Positions 12,630 through 24,446 of a stretch of DNA of 64,000 nucleotides are shown one piece after another. A program made the translations under genes and the position numbers. This stretch comes from Taenia hydatigena. Its lineage: Eukaryota > Platyhelminthes > Cestoda > Cyclophyllidea > Taeniidae. The stretch spans positions 8,668,134 to 8,732,133 of the forward strand of contig JADWOT020000003.1 in the NCBI GenBank assembly GCA_036345935.2. Reading direction: 5' to 3'. The number at the start of each line of letters is the position of its first letter. The first letter of the stretch is position 1. The notes under the pieces were generated by a model. That model did not search any database, was not told where the DNA came from, and saw nothing but the letters and a program-made list of their open reading frames with translations.

Positions 12630-12950
12630 ACATTCTCTTCACATTTGTTTGGTCACAAGTTTCGCTCCATGGGCAAAACCATTCACTAGTGGAATGACAC
12701 TAAGTGCTATTTAATGGCAGCATGTTTTGTAAAAATGCCAATCAACGTGGACGACACATGGAGGAGTGCTGCATGACCCACGATGCAAACAAATGCCCTT
12801 TTCCTGCCAACCTTGTGGGAACGGACTGAAGTGACACGGTCACTGTGATGTAAGGCTTCTCAAATGAGTCTTTGTAGTGCCACAGGTTTTGGCAATCATC
12901 GTGCGATACCTAACATCCTTCACTAACTCACTTCGTTCCGTCACTGGCAT
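12630..12950 (+). repeat. Direct-repeat block, partner 9.18-9.49 kb
   Basis: See the partner entry. This copy continues rightwards into about 250 bp without a recognised partner before the 13.2 kb block. Confidence 0.85.
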
Positions 12951-13199
12951 CGCTGTTCAATAACTGTTTCACCTGAAGACTTCGATGCAGACAGATACTT
13001 GAAAGATCATCATCCTAGTAATATTCTACAAATTTATTCTGTAGAGAAGGATTTGTCAGTTGTTGTCATACCTGTCGTTCCGTCTTTCTGGACGAGTCCT
13101 GGACAACAGCTATGGGTTCGGCATAAAGCCCGTGCCAGCATTGGCTAAAAGAAAGGAGTCGAGCGAGCCTGTTGAGGTAGGTGAAATTGCTTGCAAAGC

Positions 13200-14560
13200 A
13201 TTGATCAGTGGGACGACGTGGAAGGCGCACAATGTCAAACGACTACCTCATCAGAAAAGTGAAAATACAACTTGTTGCGCAGTCACTTCGCTTAGTACCA
13301 GCATGGCTGTGAAGGAGAATATGTCTTGCCAAACGTAAAGATAGCGAAATATAAGCGGTTGGAAGGAGGAGTGTGAGCAGCTCTTGTGTGCGTATGCGTG
13401 GAGAGGATCGTCATAGCCATGGAATTCGATGGTGCCCGGTCTAGTGGCTTCGCCTACACAGGCAACAATCTCAAGTTCACAATCCTTAATTTTCATTTAA
13501 CTACAAAATCAAGAAGAAGTAGTTTGGTAATTTATTAAGTACTTATAAAGTGAATTTGCAGAATGTTTGGTGAACGACTGTTCTAGATGGCTCAAAATGA
13601 GCAACATGTGCTCAAGCATTGTGGATTTGGCATTTGGATGGACACGACTCACAAATCTTAACAAATCCTCATTCATTGCTTTATTCTCGTTTTTCTTTTT
13701 TCTCTTATTACTTTCTCTTGACTTAGCAACCGGCTGTCGAAGTATTAATGTGAAGTCCCTGAAAGCAGAGTTACGTGCTCTAAATTAATGAATGCAGTGC
13801 AGTTAAAGGAGGCACGCTCGAAGCAGCGACAACTCTCATCGCCGTGCTTCGTAATGCCCACTCAAGCTTCTGGTTGAAAGGACCTCCGTGTAAGACTCAA
13901 GATGGTTTATTTGATTGTTAACACGTACCATTCCTATTGATTTTGTGCAAAAATGATCATTTTAGAGAATCTCTTAAAGACAATCAGTCGCTTAAGGAAA
14001 TTAGAGATTTCGGAGACAAAAATGCTCCTTCACCTTGAGTAAAATTACAAGGACTACAGTTAGTCCCTTCTAAGAACGGAAGAAGAGGTCTCTTCATTCC
14101 ATAAACATTGGCATTGTCTGCAGCTTTTCCCTCTTTTAAGTGATCTATGAGGCGAAACATTTAACATTACGTTTGGCATTAGAAAAGCCCTCCTTTAATG
14201 GTAACATTTTTGCCGCATTCCGTTGAATGCTGATTGTGCTCACGAATGTGTGCCACTCGTAATGGGGCGAAATCCTCACTCATCTCGTAACTTTTGTTGA
14301 GGGTTGCTCAAACCGGGACTATAAAATGGAACCGAGCACAGCAACCGTCAGCCAGATGGAACGAATGTGTGAAGTGAAGAATCTGTTTCCGATGTTGATG
14401 AGTATGTTTGAATGTTGTAATGTCATCTTCCTGAATGCTTTGAGACATCGGACAAATGATTTCGAGCATCTAACTCAAGTGGGATTGGTGATTTGCTTCG
14501 TGAGTCAGAATTAATACGCCAGATGGTCTCCAATCTGATATGCTTGATTCCAAATACTGG
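13200..14560 (-). repeat. Right arm of the 3.0-4.4 kb inverted repeat, including block 'b'
   Basis: 13,200-13,430 also matches 8.2-8.47 kb directly. 13,430-14,000 is inverted to 3.56-4.17 kb, and 13,990-14,560 is block 'b'. The plus strand has GGGACTATAAA near 14,315-14,325, closely matching the one at 5.61 kb. A 62-codon frame (14,326-14,514) starts just inside this element but is not conserved in the other copies. Confidence 0.75.
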
Positions 14561-15200
14561 ATGTGTGCCAGAATGTCAACGAAGATGGATGATACTCCGG
14601 TCATGATGCAGTGTGTTATTCGGACAAGTCAAAATTGTTTGCATGCAATGCTTTTATCGTCTGGCGACATGCTTTTGAACTTGTGCTGATCTTATATCCA
14701 CAACCGATCATGTCATAACCCCAGAATTCAACTGGTCATTTCTCTGGCTTTTACATTCGAAGCCTCATTTTCGTTTCGTGCAGCGTAGTCTAGTCTTATC
14801 GTCAGCTCCTTTGCAGTGCATGCTTAATGTCACTGCGTTTAATCTGACGTACATCAAACGCGACTGCAAGTGAAAGGGTTCCATCAGTTTCTGACATCAC
14901 GATCGCATATATTTCATTCAAGCTAATCGTCTTTCCCTATAAAGACCGTGATGAAATTGTTTAAATCTCAGTGGACCTAATGTTATATTCTCATGCCACA
15001 AGCTATTCACACTGGCAGTGAATGCGCGGCAGCACGTTAAACTGTCGAGTTGTGGGATGGGAGGCATTGAGTTCATGGTGCGTGGTCATCAACCCACATC
15101 ACCAGCCCTGTCGGTCTCTAGGGCAACATGTCTTTTTGAATAGAAACGGCTGCTCGTCTCACTCCCATCACAGGTGTCACCAATAGCGAAGGTTAACGAG
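14560..15200 (+). repeat. Repeat block 'c', copy next to block 'b'
   Basis: Continues the 5.6-6.6 kb order (block 'b' then block 'c') in direct orientation, so 5.3-6.6 and 14.0-15.2 kb are copies of a unit of about 1.2 kb. Confidence 0.7.
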
Positions 15201-15754
15201 GAGTTTGTAGGAGTGTAACATCGTCTCTTTAACATTGACACAAACAAGTCGAATGCAAATTAAAAGGAACTCGTCCTACTTAAATGGAAATCAGTAGCTT
15301 CGTGAGGACACAGGTCTATGTCGGTATGATCCAATAAGACGGATGGAAGGAAGCAAAGAGAGTGCCATAGATGCACAACGCTTTCGAAGCAGACATCCGA
15401 GCCTAGATGCTTCTCTCGTATTACGCCGTCGACGCAGACGACATAGCTTTCCTTCCTCCTCCCCCTTCATCTCTTTGCCCGTCTGTGGCATCTTACTTTT
15501 AACTCCTTCTTTGCAGCCCTACCGACCGATGCCACGGAAATCATAACAGCTTTTTCTCATCGAAATGCTCAGCATCACCTTCTCCATACCTATTTACTCG
15601 CAACCTTTTCCCCACCATCGCATGCAAAGTTTGCGTCGCCAATGGCGTAGGCGTCAGTCAACTACAGCTACCACAGTTGGACGCAGTGGTAGCCTGTACC
15701 ATTATTCAGCTGTGCGCCGGTGTCTTTTAAAATTTACGTATATTTAGCTATGTG

Positions 15755-15965
15755 GATTTAATTGTAATGATTGCATGTCACTGATGTGTAGCCTTCACTT
15801 GTATGTGGGCGTCAATCAACAGTTTCACCAAAGCATGCCTTTATTGGCATCATGGATAGCGTAAAAGCATTTTATTGCCATGCAAAGGAAGAGCGGTAGC
15901 TTTGTTCAAGCATTTATGTCATTTTATTTGTGCACGTTTATCTTAATTTTAAAAGGAAAAAGCAT
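15755..15965 (-). repeat. Inverted partner of 2.64-2.85 kb
   Basis: Strong inverted match, including GTGGGCGTCAATCAACAGTT at about 15,807 against the reverse complement at about 2780-2800. The flanking 15.2-15.75 kb has no recognised feature apart from short arginine-rich frames. Confidence 0.75.
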
Positions 15966-15969
15966 TTCT

Positions 15970-17300
15970 TTGAAAATTATTACTCTGATCTCTATCATAC
16001 AATGATACAATGCTTAAGATAAGTGCGAAGCACCATATTAATGGCGCTTACCGAGTCCATACGGACCCTTAGATCTCGTTGCAGTTATCCAGGTTACCCA
16101 GCAGCATTGGTAAATCAACAGAGGCAGTGAGGAGCTAGCCAGCTAGCTAGCTAGCTTTGAAGCGTTTGCCAGGGTGCAAAGGACGTAAATGTGGCACATG
16201 ACAACCGTTGCAACGGAATCATCCTTGTCATCGGATCATATACTTCACCATATATAGTGACTAGTTTAACATCAGCTTCTCACGTATACCGAAAAGTCCT
16301 TTTCACGCAGTTGCGTCACCTCGTACGAAGTTCTTCACTAACGTCCCTTTGAACGCAGCTTACTTCGTCATTTAATTACTGATAACAGCTTACCCTCCTC
16401 CACAGGCACTGAGTAGTCGCACTTAGTAATCACGCATGGCCGTAATGATGTAGTTGTCCTTTTTAACTCACATTCCCATCTCTCCATTCGTCTATGCATA
16501 AACTCGCCACAGCTTGGAGTGAATAGCACAGGACAACATTCGAAAACATTAATAGAATGGAGTGGCTTTTTTCTTACTGACAATATGCACATTTTGTGGC
16601 CTGTGTGCCGCAGTCTAGCTGATCGGGAAATATTTAGGAACCGACTGGTATCAAGAGGAAAATTGTTGCTGTAGGCGCTATCTCAGTGTAGATGAATACT
16701 CAAAGTCTTTCCTTTTAACCTCTTATCAAATTAGTGCAGTATGAACATGCGGTTTCGTGCTAGCAAGATGGAGAGGTAGAGACGCAGTAGAAGACTCCAT
16801 ATCCTTGCATGATTGTAAGATCGTGGCTAGTGAGGTTATCCACAAGTTGTTAGATCCAGTGAGAGGTAGACATTCATCTCACTACACTGATGACAGTCAA
16901 ACATCGTCCCTTTTCAAGGCGATGATCCGATAAATGGTCTGTTCGCCTAAAAAGAAGTCAGTCTGATGGGTGGGCAGGCGGAACATGCAGAGGAGCCTTC
17001 TGACTTCAAACTACAGTTCCCCTTTTGCCGATGGAGAGGGACAAGAAATGACTGCATGGTTAAATCACGAATGCAACGACCAAGTTGCTGGATGCTGATG
17101 TTCATTCTGTCGGTGGTGACAGTCTGCGTCGTCAGAGGAGTGCGGTAACCCACCTTCGCCATTAAGCTGAGAAGAGAAATAGAGATTAGCATAATGTCTA
17201 TCAGTGGAAGCTGACGTCGATGCAACGCAATTCACAAGTATCAGTGATATTAAGGAGCAACCGTGCCAAAAATGAGCACAACAATTAGGACATCCAGTGA
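15970..17300. other. No recognised gene; contains an AGCT microsatellite
   Basis: No frame is supported by domains, splice sites or a second copy. The only structure is the short tetranucleotide repeat at 16,133-16,156. Confidence 0.4.
16133..16156. repeat. (AGCT)n microsatellite
   Basis: Four perfect AGCT units at 16,141-16,156, preceded by one imperfect unit. The tract is self-complementary. Confidence 0.9.
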
Positions 17301-17309
17301 ACACAATTT

Positions 17310-17395
17310 GGGAGGGCTCATTTTACGTAACAGCATGTGCCGTGAATTGTTGAAAGTAGTTATAGCATTTGGCATTGCATGATGTCTGGTGCACA
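17310..17395 (-). repeat. Inverted partner of 2.46-2.56 kb
   Basis: The reverse complement matches 2461-2550 nearly base for base, including GAATTGTTGAAAGTAGTTAT on this strand. Confidence 0.75.
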
Positions 17396-17399
17396 TTTG

Positions 17400-18985
17400 A
17401 GACTCTCGGTCAACCAGATAACTCTAAGTTGCAAAGGGCTCATAAGGTAGCACGCTGTACAATGGTAGTGATTTGAAAGCTAGTAGTAACTCAGACATCT
17501 GACCTCACAATACCATGTCATCATTTACATGAATAAGACGTTCAGCACTCAGCCTCTGACAAACTGATTCCTCTCAGTTACAGAATAGCCTCATCGAAAA
17601 CATAATGAAGTGCATGTCATGTATTAGCAAACTTGCCTCCGCAGTCTTTAGAACGGGCGCAGCTGTAGCAAACTACTCTCATTGTAGGTGGTGTGCAGCG
17701 TACGCGGATCTCTTCATTCATCTGACCTTGCTAATCACTGTAGCGGGTGACAGTTTTAGTGCACGCATGAAGAGTGGAGATGGGTGGAGTTAACCACTCA
17801 TGCACTTTCCGATTTTATTGGCGTATGCACTACTTGAATCGCACACACTTTTAAGCATTGTGTATAGTTTGCTAGAAATTATCTCAACTTTGGTGTTGGT
17901 TGGATTTACCACTTCTTTCTGCATCAAATGCACTTACTTCATCCACATGAGCACATCATTCTGTGCCATCAAAACACAAAATATATTTATTGAAATTCCT
18001 GCAGTTGAGCACATCTTCTGGCTCCTAGACCACTAACATGCAAAAAATCATGCAAAAGACACTTTTGCACTTTCACCAGGTTTCCGCTTCTATAGAGGTG
18101 CGCGTTTAGTGGACCAACATTTTCCGGATTTCAAACTTCGTGAATAAATCAGTGCTAGTCTACGTTGGTTTAATTTCATCACTCGTTATGAGGAGTTGTA
18201 GTGTCGATGCTGATAATGACAAGTCGTGTTAAAGTCGACACTTGAAGTTTATTTCGCAGATAAAGTCATTGTTGTTTTACGGCTCAATATCTGCATTAGC
18301 CTAAATACACCATGGCACCTGCGTGGTCATTGCCAACTGCAAATACGCAAGGACTGCCTAGGGAATGGCCATCTATCGTATCAAGTTAATGGCTCGTAGC
18401 AGTGAAATAGGCAGCGGTATTGATGCCATAGTTGCTGCAATGCACTACTCTGTGCGCAAGATTATAAGTTTCCATGTTATTGGATTGCAGCCCTATAGTC
18501 GGATAAAGGGGAGTCAGATAGGTGTTGCTGATGCGCGAATGTCAGACCAGGTGATACGGCGAGAACCAATGAGCTGTCATCTCAGTGAGGTCACTCGGAC
18601 ACCCCCTCCAAGGCACAATGTATTTAAGCCTCGGCGCATCTACCACGCCATCAATCTACACTAGCGTCTCGCGCCAATGGTAGGTCCAAAAGGCCAATAT
18701 TTCTTTTTCATTAATTATTATTGTTTACACCTTAGTAATTTGGCTATTTCGCACCATTATATTTCGCCTATTTGAAAATTATATAACCGGAAATGGCATT
18801 CTTTCTTGTAAACATAGGCTCAAAACAGCTCAAGTCGTGATGGCCCTACTAACTAGGCGCCCGACGGATGCCAGTGAGGCTGGCTGCCGACCGTGGCTTC
18901 TGGCAGACGCTGCACGTGTATGCGTTTCCGTCACGAAGCTCTTCTTCTTTGTACATTGTGCCACATTCTCCTACAATGGAACGTA
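17400..18985. other. No recognised gene
   Basis: The longest frame (18,365-18,664, 99 codons) has no recognisable domain. A TATTTAAG element near 18,620 could be a promoter, but nothing recognisable follows it. Confidence 0.4.
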
Positions 18986-18989
18986 TGGT

Positions 18990-20689
18990 CAGGAGGGTTG
19001 CACGTCTACTATCCTGCTTTGGTCTGTTCCAGTAGCAAGCTTTTTTGAGCAACTTTATCAGCGCTTTAAATTGCTGCTTTGCTCCTATAGTATATCACCG
19101 CCTTTTCTCAAAGGGGCATGCTCCAATGGTAGTGCTGTCTGCTAGGGCTCCTGTAATAACTGGGAGTCCTTAGTATTTTCAAAGCTTCCACTGAGGTCGC
19201 CGTACAACGAGTCGGTTGATGGGATGCATCTTTCCATGTCACGAATCCTTGGCTGTGCTGCAGACACCTCATTGCCAGAACATTTTCCACAGGCCTCCTT
19301 TGTTTTGTAACGCTGACGGAAAGTCAAAGACATGACGAGGTCAGACCACTCCACTGCACACTAATAATTGCCTTTAAACAGTTAATTTTATAACTTGATT
19401 ATTGACAAGCCTGAGTCCCCACCATGTTGATGAATTCATGCCAGTTCTTTGCGTTCATTCATGTTGAGGTAGTTTTTATCGTTAAAGCGCTTTAATATCT
19501 CCCCAATTCGGTGTGATATTTAAATTTGCTGAGGCAGGCACAGATACAGTGGCAAGAAGTTGGTGGAGGCGAGAGTAATCTGGAAGTGATAAGACGTTTG
19601 CCGGAAGATGTTGACACGTGATTGGGGTAGGAAGGGTCGCTGCAACTGTGGTTGTAGCAGTCGTTGACTTAACTTTAACGATGTGTCAAATGGGAGTGGT
19701 TTCGGCGTTCGGGAAATCGACGACGTAGTGGTAGTTCGAGATTGTCCTATGCTTCCACATTAGTTTGGAGGTAAAGAGAAATCGATGCCGGATGTCTGCT
19801 GAAGTACGTGCTTTGGAGGGCTAGCGGATTGAGTAATGCGTGAGGAAAATGCAGGCATTGTCCATAAGATGTTTTGATTCATTAATAGTAGCCTCATCGG
19901 TTCTCAGCCGTTTTGGTGGCAAGAATTCAGTTTGGCTTGGTTGTCTTCACTTTCGTTCTGCAGCAAGCACATAAGGGAAAATTGGATGTGGGAAATACTA
20001 GTGTTTCAGTTAGATCAGATACCGTCTTTTGTGACGTAGGAGGTGTTGCTTGCTTCACTTGCTGTTGGGAATGCGCGTTTGTTCCTGCCTCGGGTGCCAC
20101 TAGGCCTTCCCTATTTGATGCACCTGTAAAAACAAAACTACTGGAACAAGAGTATGCACATCCGCATGTAAGCTAATGTTAGTTCCACATTTATTTGGGT
20201 CAAGGGCCTATTCATGTTGAGTTTGCTATTTTGGGCATGCAACTGGGTCCTTTTAGACACCAACCCCGCTAACTCGGCTGGGTGAAAATGCGTAGACGTT
20301 AGGACGACCTCAATACAATTGAAAATAGCAATGCCACCCATGAGAACCACTGTATAAAAGTTCCTTACTGCTAATCCTAGCTGATGCACGAATAAAAAAC
20401 GAGTGTGACGCTTCCTCTACAGCAAGGGCTTCAGGTATTTTGCCGTGGCTGCAGAAAAGTACAGCTGTAAGGGACAACCAATGAGTCCAGCCTCAACTCA
20501 TGATAACCAATGGACGGAAAATGATAACACAAGTAAAAAGCTTGAGGTACGAAGACATGCAAACCAGACGGCACTTGAGGAGTGATAAAGTAGTCCAATA
20601 GGCACCACCGTTGTCTTGCAGCGTTGCCAGATGTTTTGGTTGTTTAGGATCGGGAGGTTCAGAAGTTTTCTCACCGCAAAGTTGGACAT
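18990..20689 (-). pseudogene. Homeobox pseudogene A (NK2-like family)
   Basis: Decayed copy of the three-exon homeobox gene best seen at 40.1-41.9 kb. Exon 1 runs 20,689 to 20,609 and is one base short, which shifts its frame. Exon 2 starts after a TTTTTACAG acceptor (first base 20,123) and ends at 19,411. It keeps the LSQ.LLQPQ segment but has an in-frame TAA in the Ser/Pro region, a 1-nt loss further on, and a stop inside the homeodomain after Glu-Leu-Ala. The donor after homeodomain residue 44 is GC instead of GT. Exon 3 (about 19,340 to 18,990) keeps Arg53 and Tyr54, then several stops. The frame through the Ser/Pro region, apart from stops, agrees with copy E and shows the ancestral phase. 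Clearly non-functional. Confidence 0.85.
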
Positions 20690-21720
20690 GATGAAATTGT
20701 GACCACACAGTTCTGCGCCTTTTCTATGACTGAACTACTTTCTGCGTTAATAAAAAACGAGAGCCAATAAAATCTAAGATTACGGATCAGATGAGTAGAA
20801 ATCGAGTCTTAATCGTGTCATTTGTATTGAGTGGAATGAGTTGCGTGTTTTTTTTTATTTTTAACCAGTAGCACTCTGTATCATAGCGCTCAATTTGCTT
20901 TAGCTATAAACTTCATTTGCTTCCTGTTCTCCCGATGAAAGTTGCCTTGAAACCGAAACCAATAGAGGTTGATTAATGAGTCATGAGCAACTGTACGCAT
21001 TAACAAGTAGGCTAAAAAGCTGTAAATTAACCAAGTTGTCACCCGAACGGGTTGAATATGTTCTTTGTTAACATCTGGACTCAAATCGGATCGACCTTTC
21101 ACAATACTAGAGTTTAAGTAGAGATTTCTGCAAAATCCCTGTTACAGAAGTGTCAAAAAATTTATTCATTGTTGAAGCTAAATAAAAAGGGACTCAAAAT
21201 CTGTTTTAGTAATGCCAATACTTTACAGAAGCACATTCTTGACAATACGTGAAGGTTCGATTTCTTGTCGAATGTGGTAGGTAACTTTGTATTTATAGTT
21301 CCGCGAATTTTTTCGGTAAAGTCTCTTTCATAGTTAACTAATGAGCCAACTGAGTGTCTATTTACACTGTTCTATATATTTCTTCATAAAACTTGGCACC
21401 TTTTGGCCAAAGGTGTTTTTTGACTCCATTTTGACTCGCGAAGGTTCTGCGGAACCGCGAGCCCCAACTTTATAACCACGATATCCCTTCTTCTGAATGT
21501 GATAGTTGCTCTGGAAGTATTGATGGAGTGCCACGACGTGATCTAACCAACCAGTACCTCAAGCCGAATCGTTACTTGCAAACTTCTGGTATCAATTCGA
21601 GAGAGCGGAAGACAGCACTCACATCAACTTCTTTAAGTGGTAACCCTGGAACCCTACCACCGGGCGCTGAAACCATCCTCAAGACACAAATGGACTTCAA
21701 GAAAAAAGGAAACATGCTGT
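20690..21720 (-). promoter_or_regulatory. Upstream flank of homeobox copy A, shared with copy D
   Basis: Collinear with 41,940-42,520. It includes a TTATTGGCTC element on the minus strand near 20,766-20,775, but the TATA box found in copies D and E is degraded. The far end, around 21,610-21,690, matches 42,440-42,510 closely (CCCTACCACCG(A/G)GCGCTGAAACC). Copy B begins immediately beyond, in the same orientation, so A and B are remnants of a head-to-tail tandem. Confidence 0.7.
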
Positions 21721-22005
21721 GAGGACCACAAAACAGTTAGAAAGGCAAAACACCAACATCAAAATCACTGCATGAAAGGCAGCTAAGATCAGTCCGCAGA
21801 CACTGCATAGAGGAAGCGGATAACTCGCTTCGTCAGCTCTACATATTCCTTCACATCCTCATCTTCATTATCCTGTTTTTGGTCTATTTCGGCATTAAGT
21901 TCATTTTCAAGCACATCCGCCAGCGTCCTAAATAGCTGCTTTTGCCTCGATAGCATATCGCCATCCTCTACTGAAAGGCCTTGCATCAAACAATCCAGGA
22001 TGTTA
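21715..22005 (-). pseudogene. Homeobox pseudogene B (exon 3 tail only)
   Basis: Only the C-terminal part of exon 3 and the start of the 3' flank are left. The open stretch 21,989 to 21,789 encodes the charged tail shared with copies C and D: a Gly-Asp-x-Leu-Ser-Arg-Gln start, a Leu-Ala-Asp-x-Leu-Glu helix, a TDQKQ-like motif (here IDQKQ), then VEL.KRVI.FLY and a stop. Leucine/valine spacing and high charge suggest a helical or coiled-coil segment. No homeodomain or promoter remains. This copy best shows the intact tail that copy D loses through an early stop. Confidence 0.8.
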
Positions 22006-22155
22006 TGGTGAGTAGGTTCGTCTATTTACGCCTATTTGTAGTGCTTTTCCCTTTACGACGCTCTATAGACTGTGAGTAGATGTCGACTTCCCAAGAGCCA
22101 ACGAGGAGAGCCAAACCAGGAGCAGGGATCAGAAAATTTGCGAAAAATTGGTAAA

Positions 22156-22890
22156 TTAAGTTTTATGGATTTTTATTTGCTCTCCGCTTAATATCAAGCA
22201 CGTGTAATGCTGTAAGCCACATACGGTTCCTACACGGAACTGATTTAAATTAATGTAATGCTGAGATGGGCAAATGTAATTGTGGAACCAACCTTCCATT
22301 TTAATTTGAAAATGTTGTTGCTGACCTGTCTTTGAATCTACTTTAGCATTAATCGCTTCGCTAGATTCAGTCAAGGTAATCAGAAGTTGGAGCCCTTCTT
22401 AGAATTCCCTGCCGCTTTCAGCATCAGTCCACAAATGGCTGACTGCTGTTCGTCACCAGTGCGAACACTAAATGGCCTTCACTGGACGTTTTCACGGACA
22501 GAGGTTCTGTCACGACGATGAAACTGTAAACCTTCCACTTTCTCCCATTCTTTCGCATTTCAACGAACATGAAATCGACCTTTGACTCATTTGCTTTTCC
22601 GACGCAAGTAGACGACGAAAGTGAGCCAAGGTCACGTACTGCGGGATAGGCCTCATATCCTGTTTTACCAACGAATAAGTATTCCTACCAACCTTCATGT
22701 CTTTTAGACAAAAGCGCTTTGACTGCCACATTACTCATCGACTTGTAGGTCACAAAGGGCCATCTGGTGATACGAGCTTCTACGAATGGTCGGCTGCTTT
22801 CCAGGTGTGGCAGGAAGTTGTAGTGAGGGTGCAGAAAAGGCAAAAAGGTTTCTCTGCATCTAGATGAAATGAAGTGGTGGAAGCGACTTC
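22156..22890 (-). pseudogene. Unrecognised decayed coding region
   Basis: Reading the minus strand, an open frame of about 67 codons (about 22,890 down to one TAG near 22,683) continues in the same frame for about 85 more codons to a TGA near 22,425. It contains the segments VEARITRWPFVTYKSM, EYLFVGKTGYEAYPAV and NGRKWKVYSFIVVTE, which look like a folded globular protein. A further open stretch (22,374-22,156) in another frame may be its continuation after a frameshift. I cannot name the family. A shorter overlapping frame at 22,510-22,731 is a shadow. No second copy is visible in the window. Confidence 0.4.
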
Positions 22891-22899
22891 ATTTTGGCG

Positions 22900-23320
22900 T
22901 TTCAGTAATCGATCTCTTGCATATAATAAAATTCGGAGTAATTATGAGACCTGAAATACTTCATTTTTGAGTGTTGATGTGTTTTTGTACGACAATGCCA
23001 GCTATGGCAATTGTATAGACCGGTGGCCGTGTCCCCTTGGTACCGATTAATATTAAGATTTTAGTTCTTGACTGAATTCCCTCAAAGGTAGATGATCGGC
23101 ATTTTACGGGGGCGAAGTTTCCTTATGGGGATTAGGCTTTCATCCACTAGGAAGCCTTGACTATAGCGTGAAAGCAGCGAAGGGGAAAAACGAGACTCGT
23201 AGTGGTGATTGACGGACCAGCTGTCACGTTGACGCAGCTGGTGGAAGGTGGTAACTTCTACTCACTCTTCCCAGTGCCACGTGCTGGTAATAAAGAGGAA
23301 TAACAAATGCATGAATGAAT
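22900..23320. other. No clear feature
   Basis: Probably degraded exon 2 and intron DNA of homeobox copy C, but I can align only from about 23,330. Confidence 0.3.
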
Positions 23321-23329
23321 AAAGCAAGT

Positions 23330-24090
23330 GATGTGGAACATGAAAATGGTACAAGGCAGACACAGGGTTGCCTTCAGCCCGTGCCAAATCGGTGAGATGA
23401 TGAAATGCTTTAACAAGAAATGCTACGTCAATATGAATGAACGCGAAGAACCGGCGTGTTCCATCAACTTGATGGGGACTCAGGTTAGTCGAGCATTAAG
23501 GTGTTAGACGAGCCTGTACATAGTATAGTGATTGATTGTCAACGATTGAATTGACAAAAGTGGTCATATTTTGACTGTTCTGCTAGGATAAGATGTGGTT
23601 CCAGAATCAACGCTGCAAAACAAAGATGGTTGGTGGAAAATTCCTAGCAATGAGATGCCTGTAACACAGTTAAATGTTCGTGGTGTATAGAGAAGCTTAC
23701 CATCAGCCAACTCGCAAGACAGTGGCCTCAGTGAAGGCTTTGGACCTGCTGAAAGCTTCCAATCACGACACGAGCCCAACAAACAGTATCACCATTAGAG
23801 CGAGTCCCTTCAGGAAAAGGTGGTGATATGCTATCGAGGCACAGGCAGCAATTTTGGGCACTCAAGGATTTGCTCGATAGTAGACTTGGTGCTGGAACAG
23901 ATCAAAAGCAGGATCGTAAAGACGGAGATATCAAGAAGCTAGTAGAACTGATAAAGCGAGTTATTGGCTTCCTCTATGAAGCTGTCCTCCATTTAGTAGC
24001 TGTGACGTTGGTGTTTTATTGTTCCAACTGTGCTGTGGTTCTCATAACATGTTTTGATGGCAGCGACTTTGTGAGCCTTAATTTTTCATA
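23330..24090 (+). pseudogene. Homeobox pseudogene C
   Basis: Plus-strand copy. Exon 2 remnant from about 23,330 to 23,483 ends with homeodomain residues 1-44 (codons 23,352-23,483) without a stop: Arg5, Phe8 and Phe20 are kept, but several core positions are altered. The intron (23,484-23,586) has a GTTAGT donor and a TTCTGCTAG acceptor. Exon 3 starts at 23,587 with an Asp in place of Val45, keeps WFQNQR (Trp48 to Arg53), replaces Tyr54 with Cys, and meets a stop 24 codons in. The charged tail (23,828 to about 23,985) is open in another frame. The 3' flank is shared with copies D and E. Confidence 0.85.
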
Positions 24091-24400
24091 AATAATTAAA
24101 CTGATGCTCTTAAAATATTTTCTCGTGGGAGCTGTGTTTGAAGTTGGAAGTCGCTAAAATGAATTGTTTTGGAGGCGAGAGTCCACATGGTTTCATGTAT
24201 TACATACACGAGCGATGACAACGCTTAACCTGTCGAAGCGGTCAGCGGTAATGTCTATCAGAGTTAGGTCCATGTTAAATGTAACTTTCAAGGCCCACAA
24301 ATTAGTTCACCTCCCAAAATCTCCTTTTGCATGGAAGAGATAGCTTGGTCAGTACTTGGAATTCAACTCCTCACCACCTTAGCATGGTTCCATTAGTATC
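24000..24400 (+). repeat. 3' flank of homeobox copy C, shared with E and D
   Basis: Matches 32,290-32,600 and the reverse complement of roughly 39,870-39,995. The common stretch includes GGAAGTCGCTA(A/G)AATGA at about 24,148 and 32,440. A degraded polyadenylation signal (ATAAATAATTAAA near 24,089) sits where copies D and E have AATAAATTGA. Confidence 0.7.
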
Positions 24401-24446
24401 CATCTGATCACTAATGACTTGCGAATGGTTATAATTTTCTCCTTGT

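Noticed and set aside
22510..22731. Frame resembling a forkhead-associated (FHA) domain: a GR then an HFR motif and a later SGRF
   Set aside because: A longer frame in another phase covers the same DNA and looks more protein-like; the FHA-like matches are few and widely spaced.
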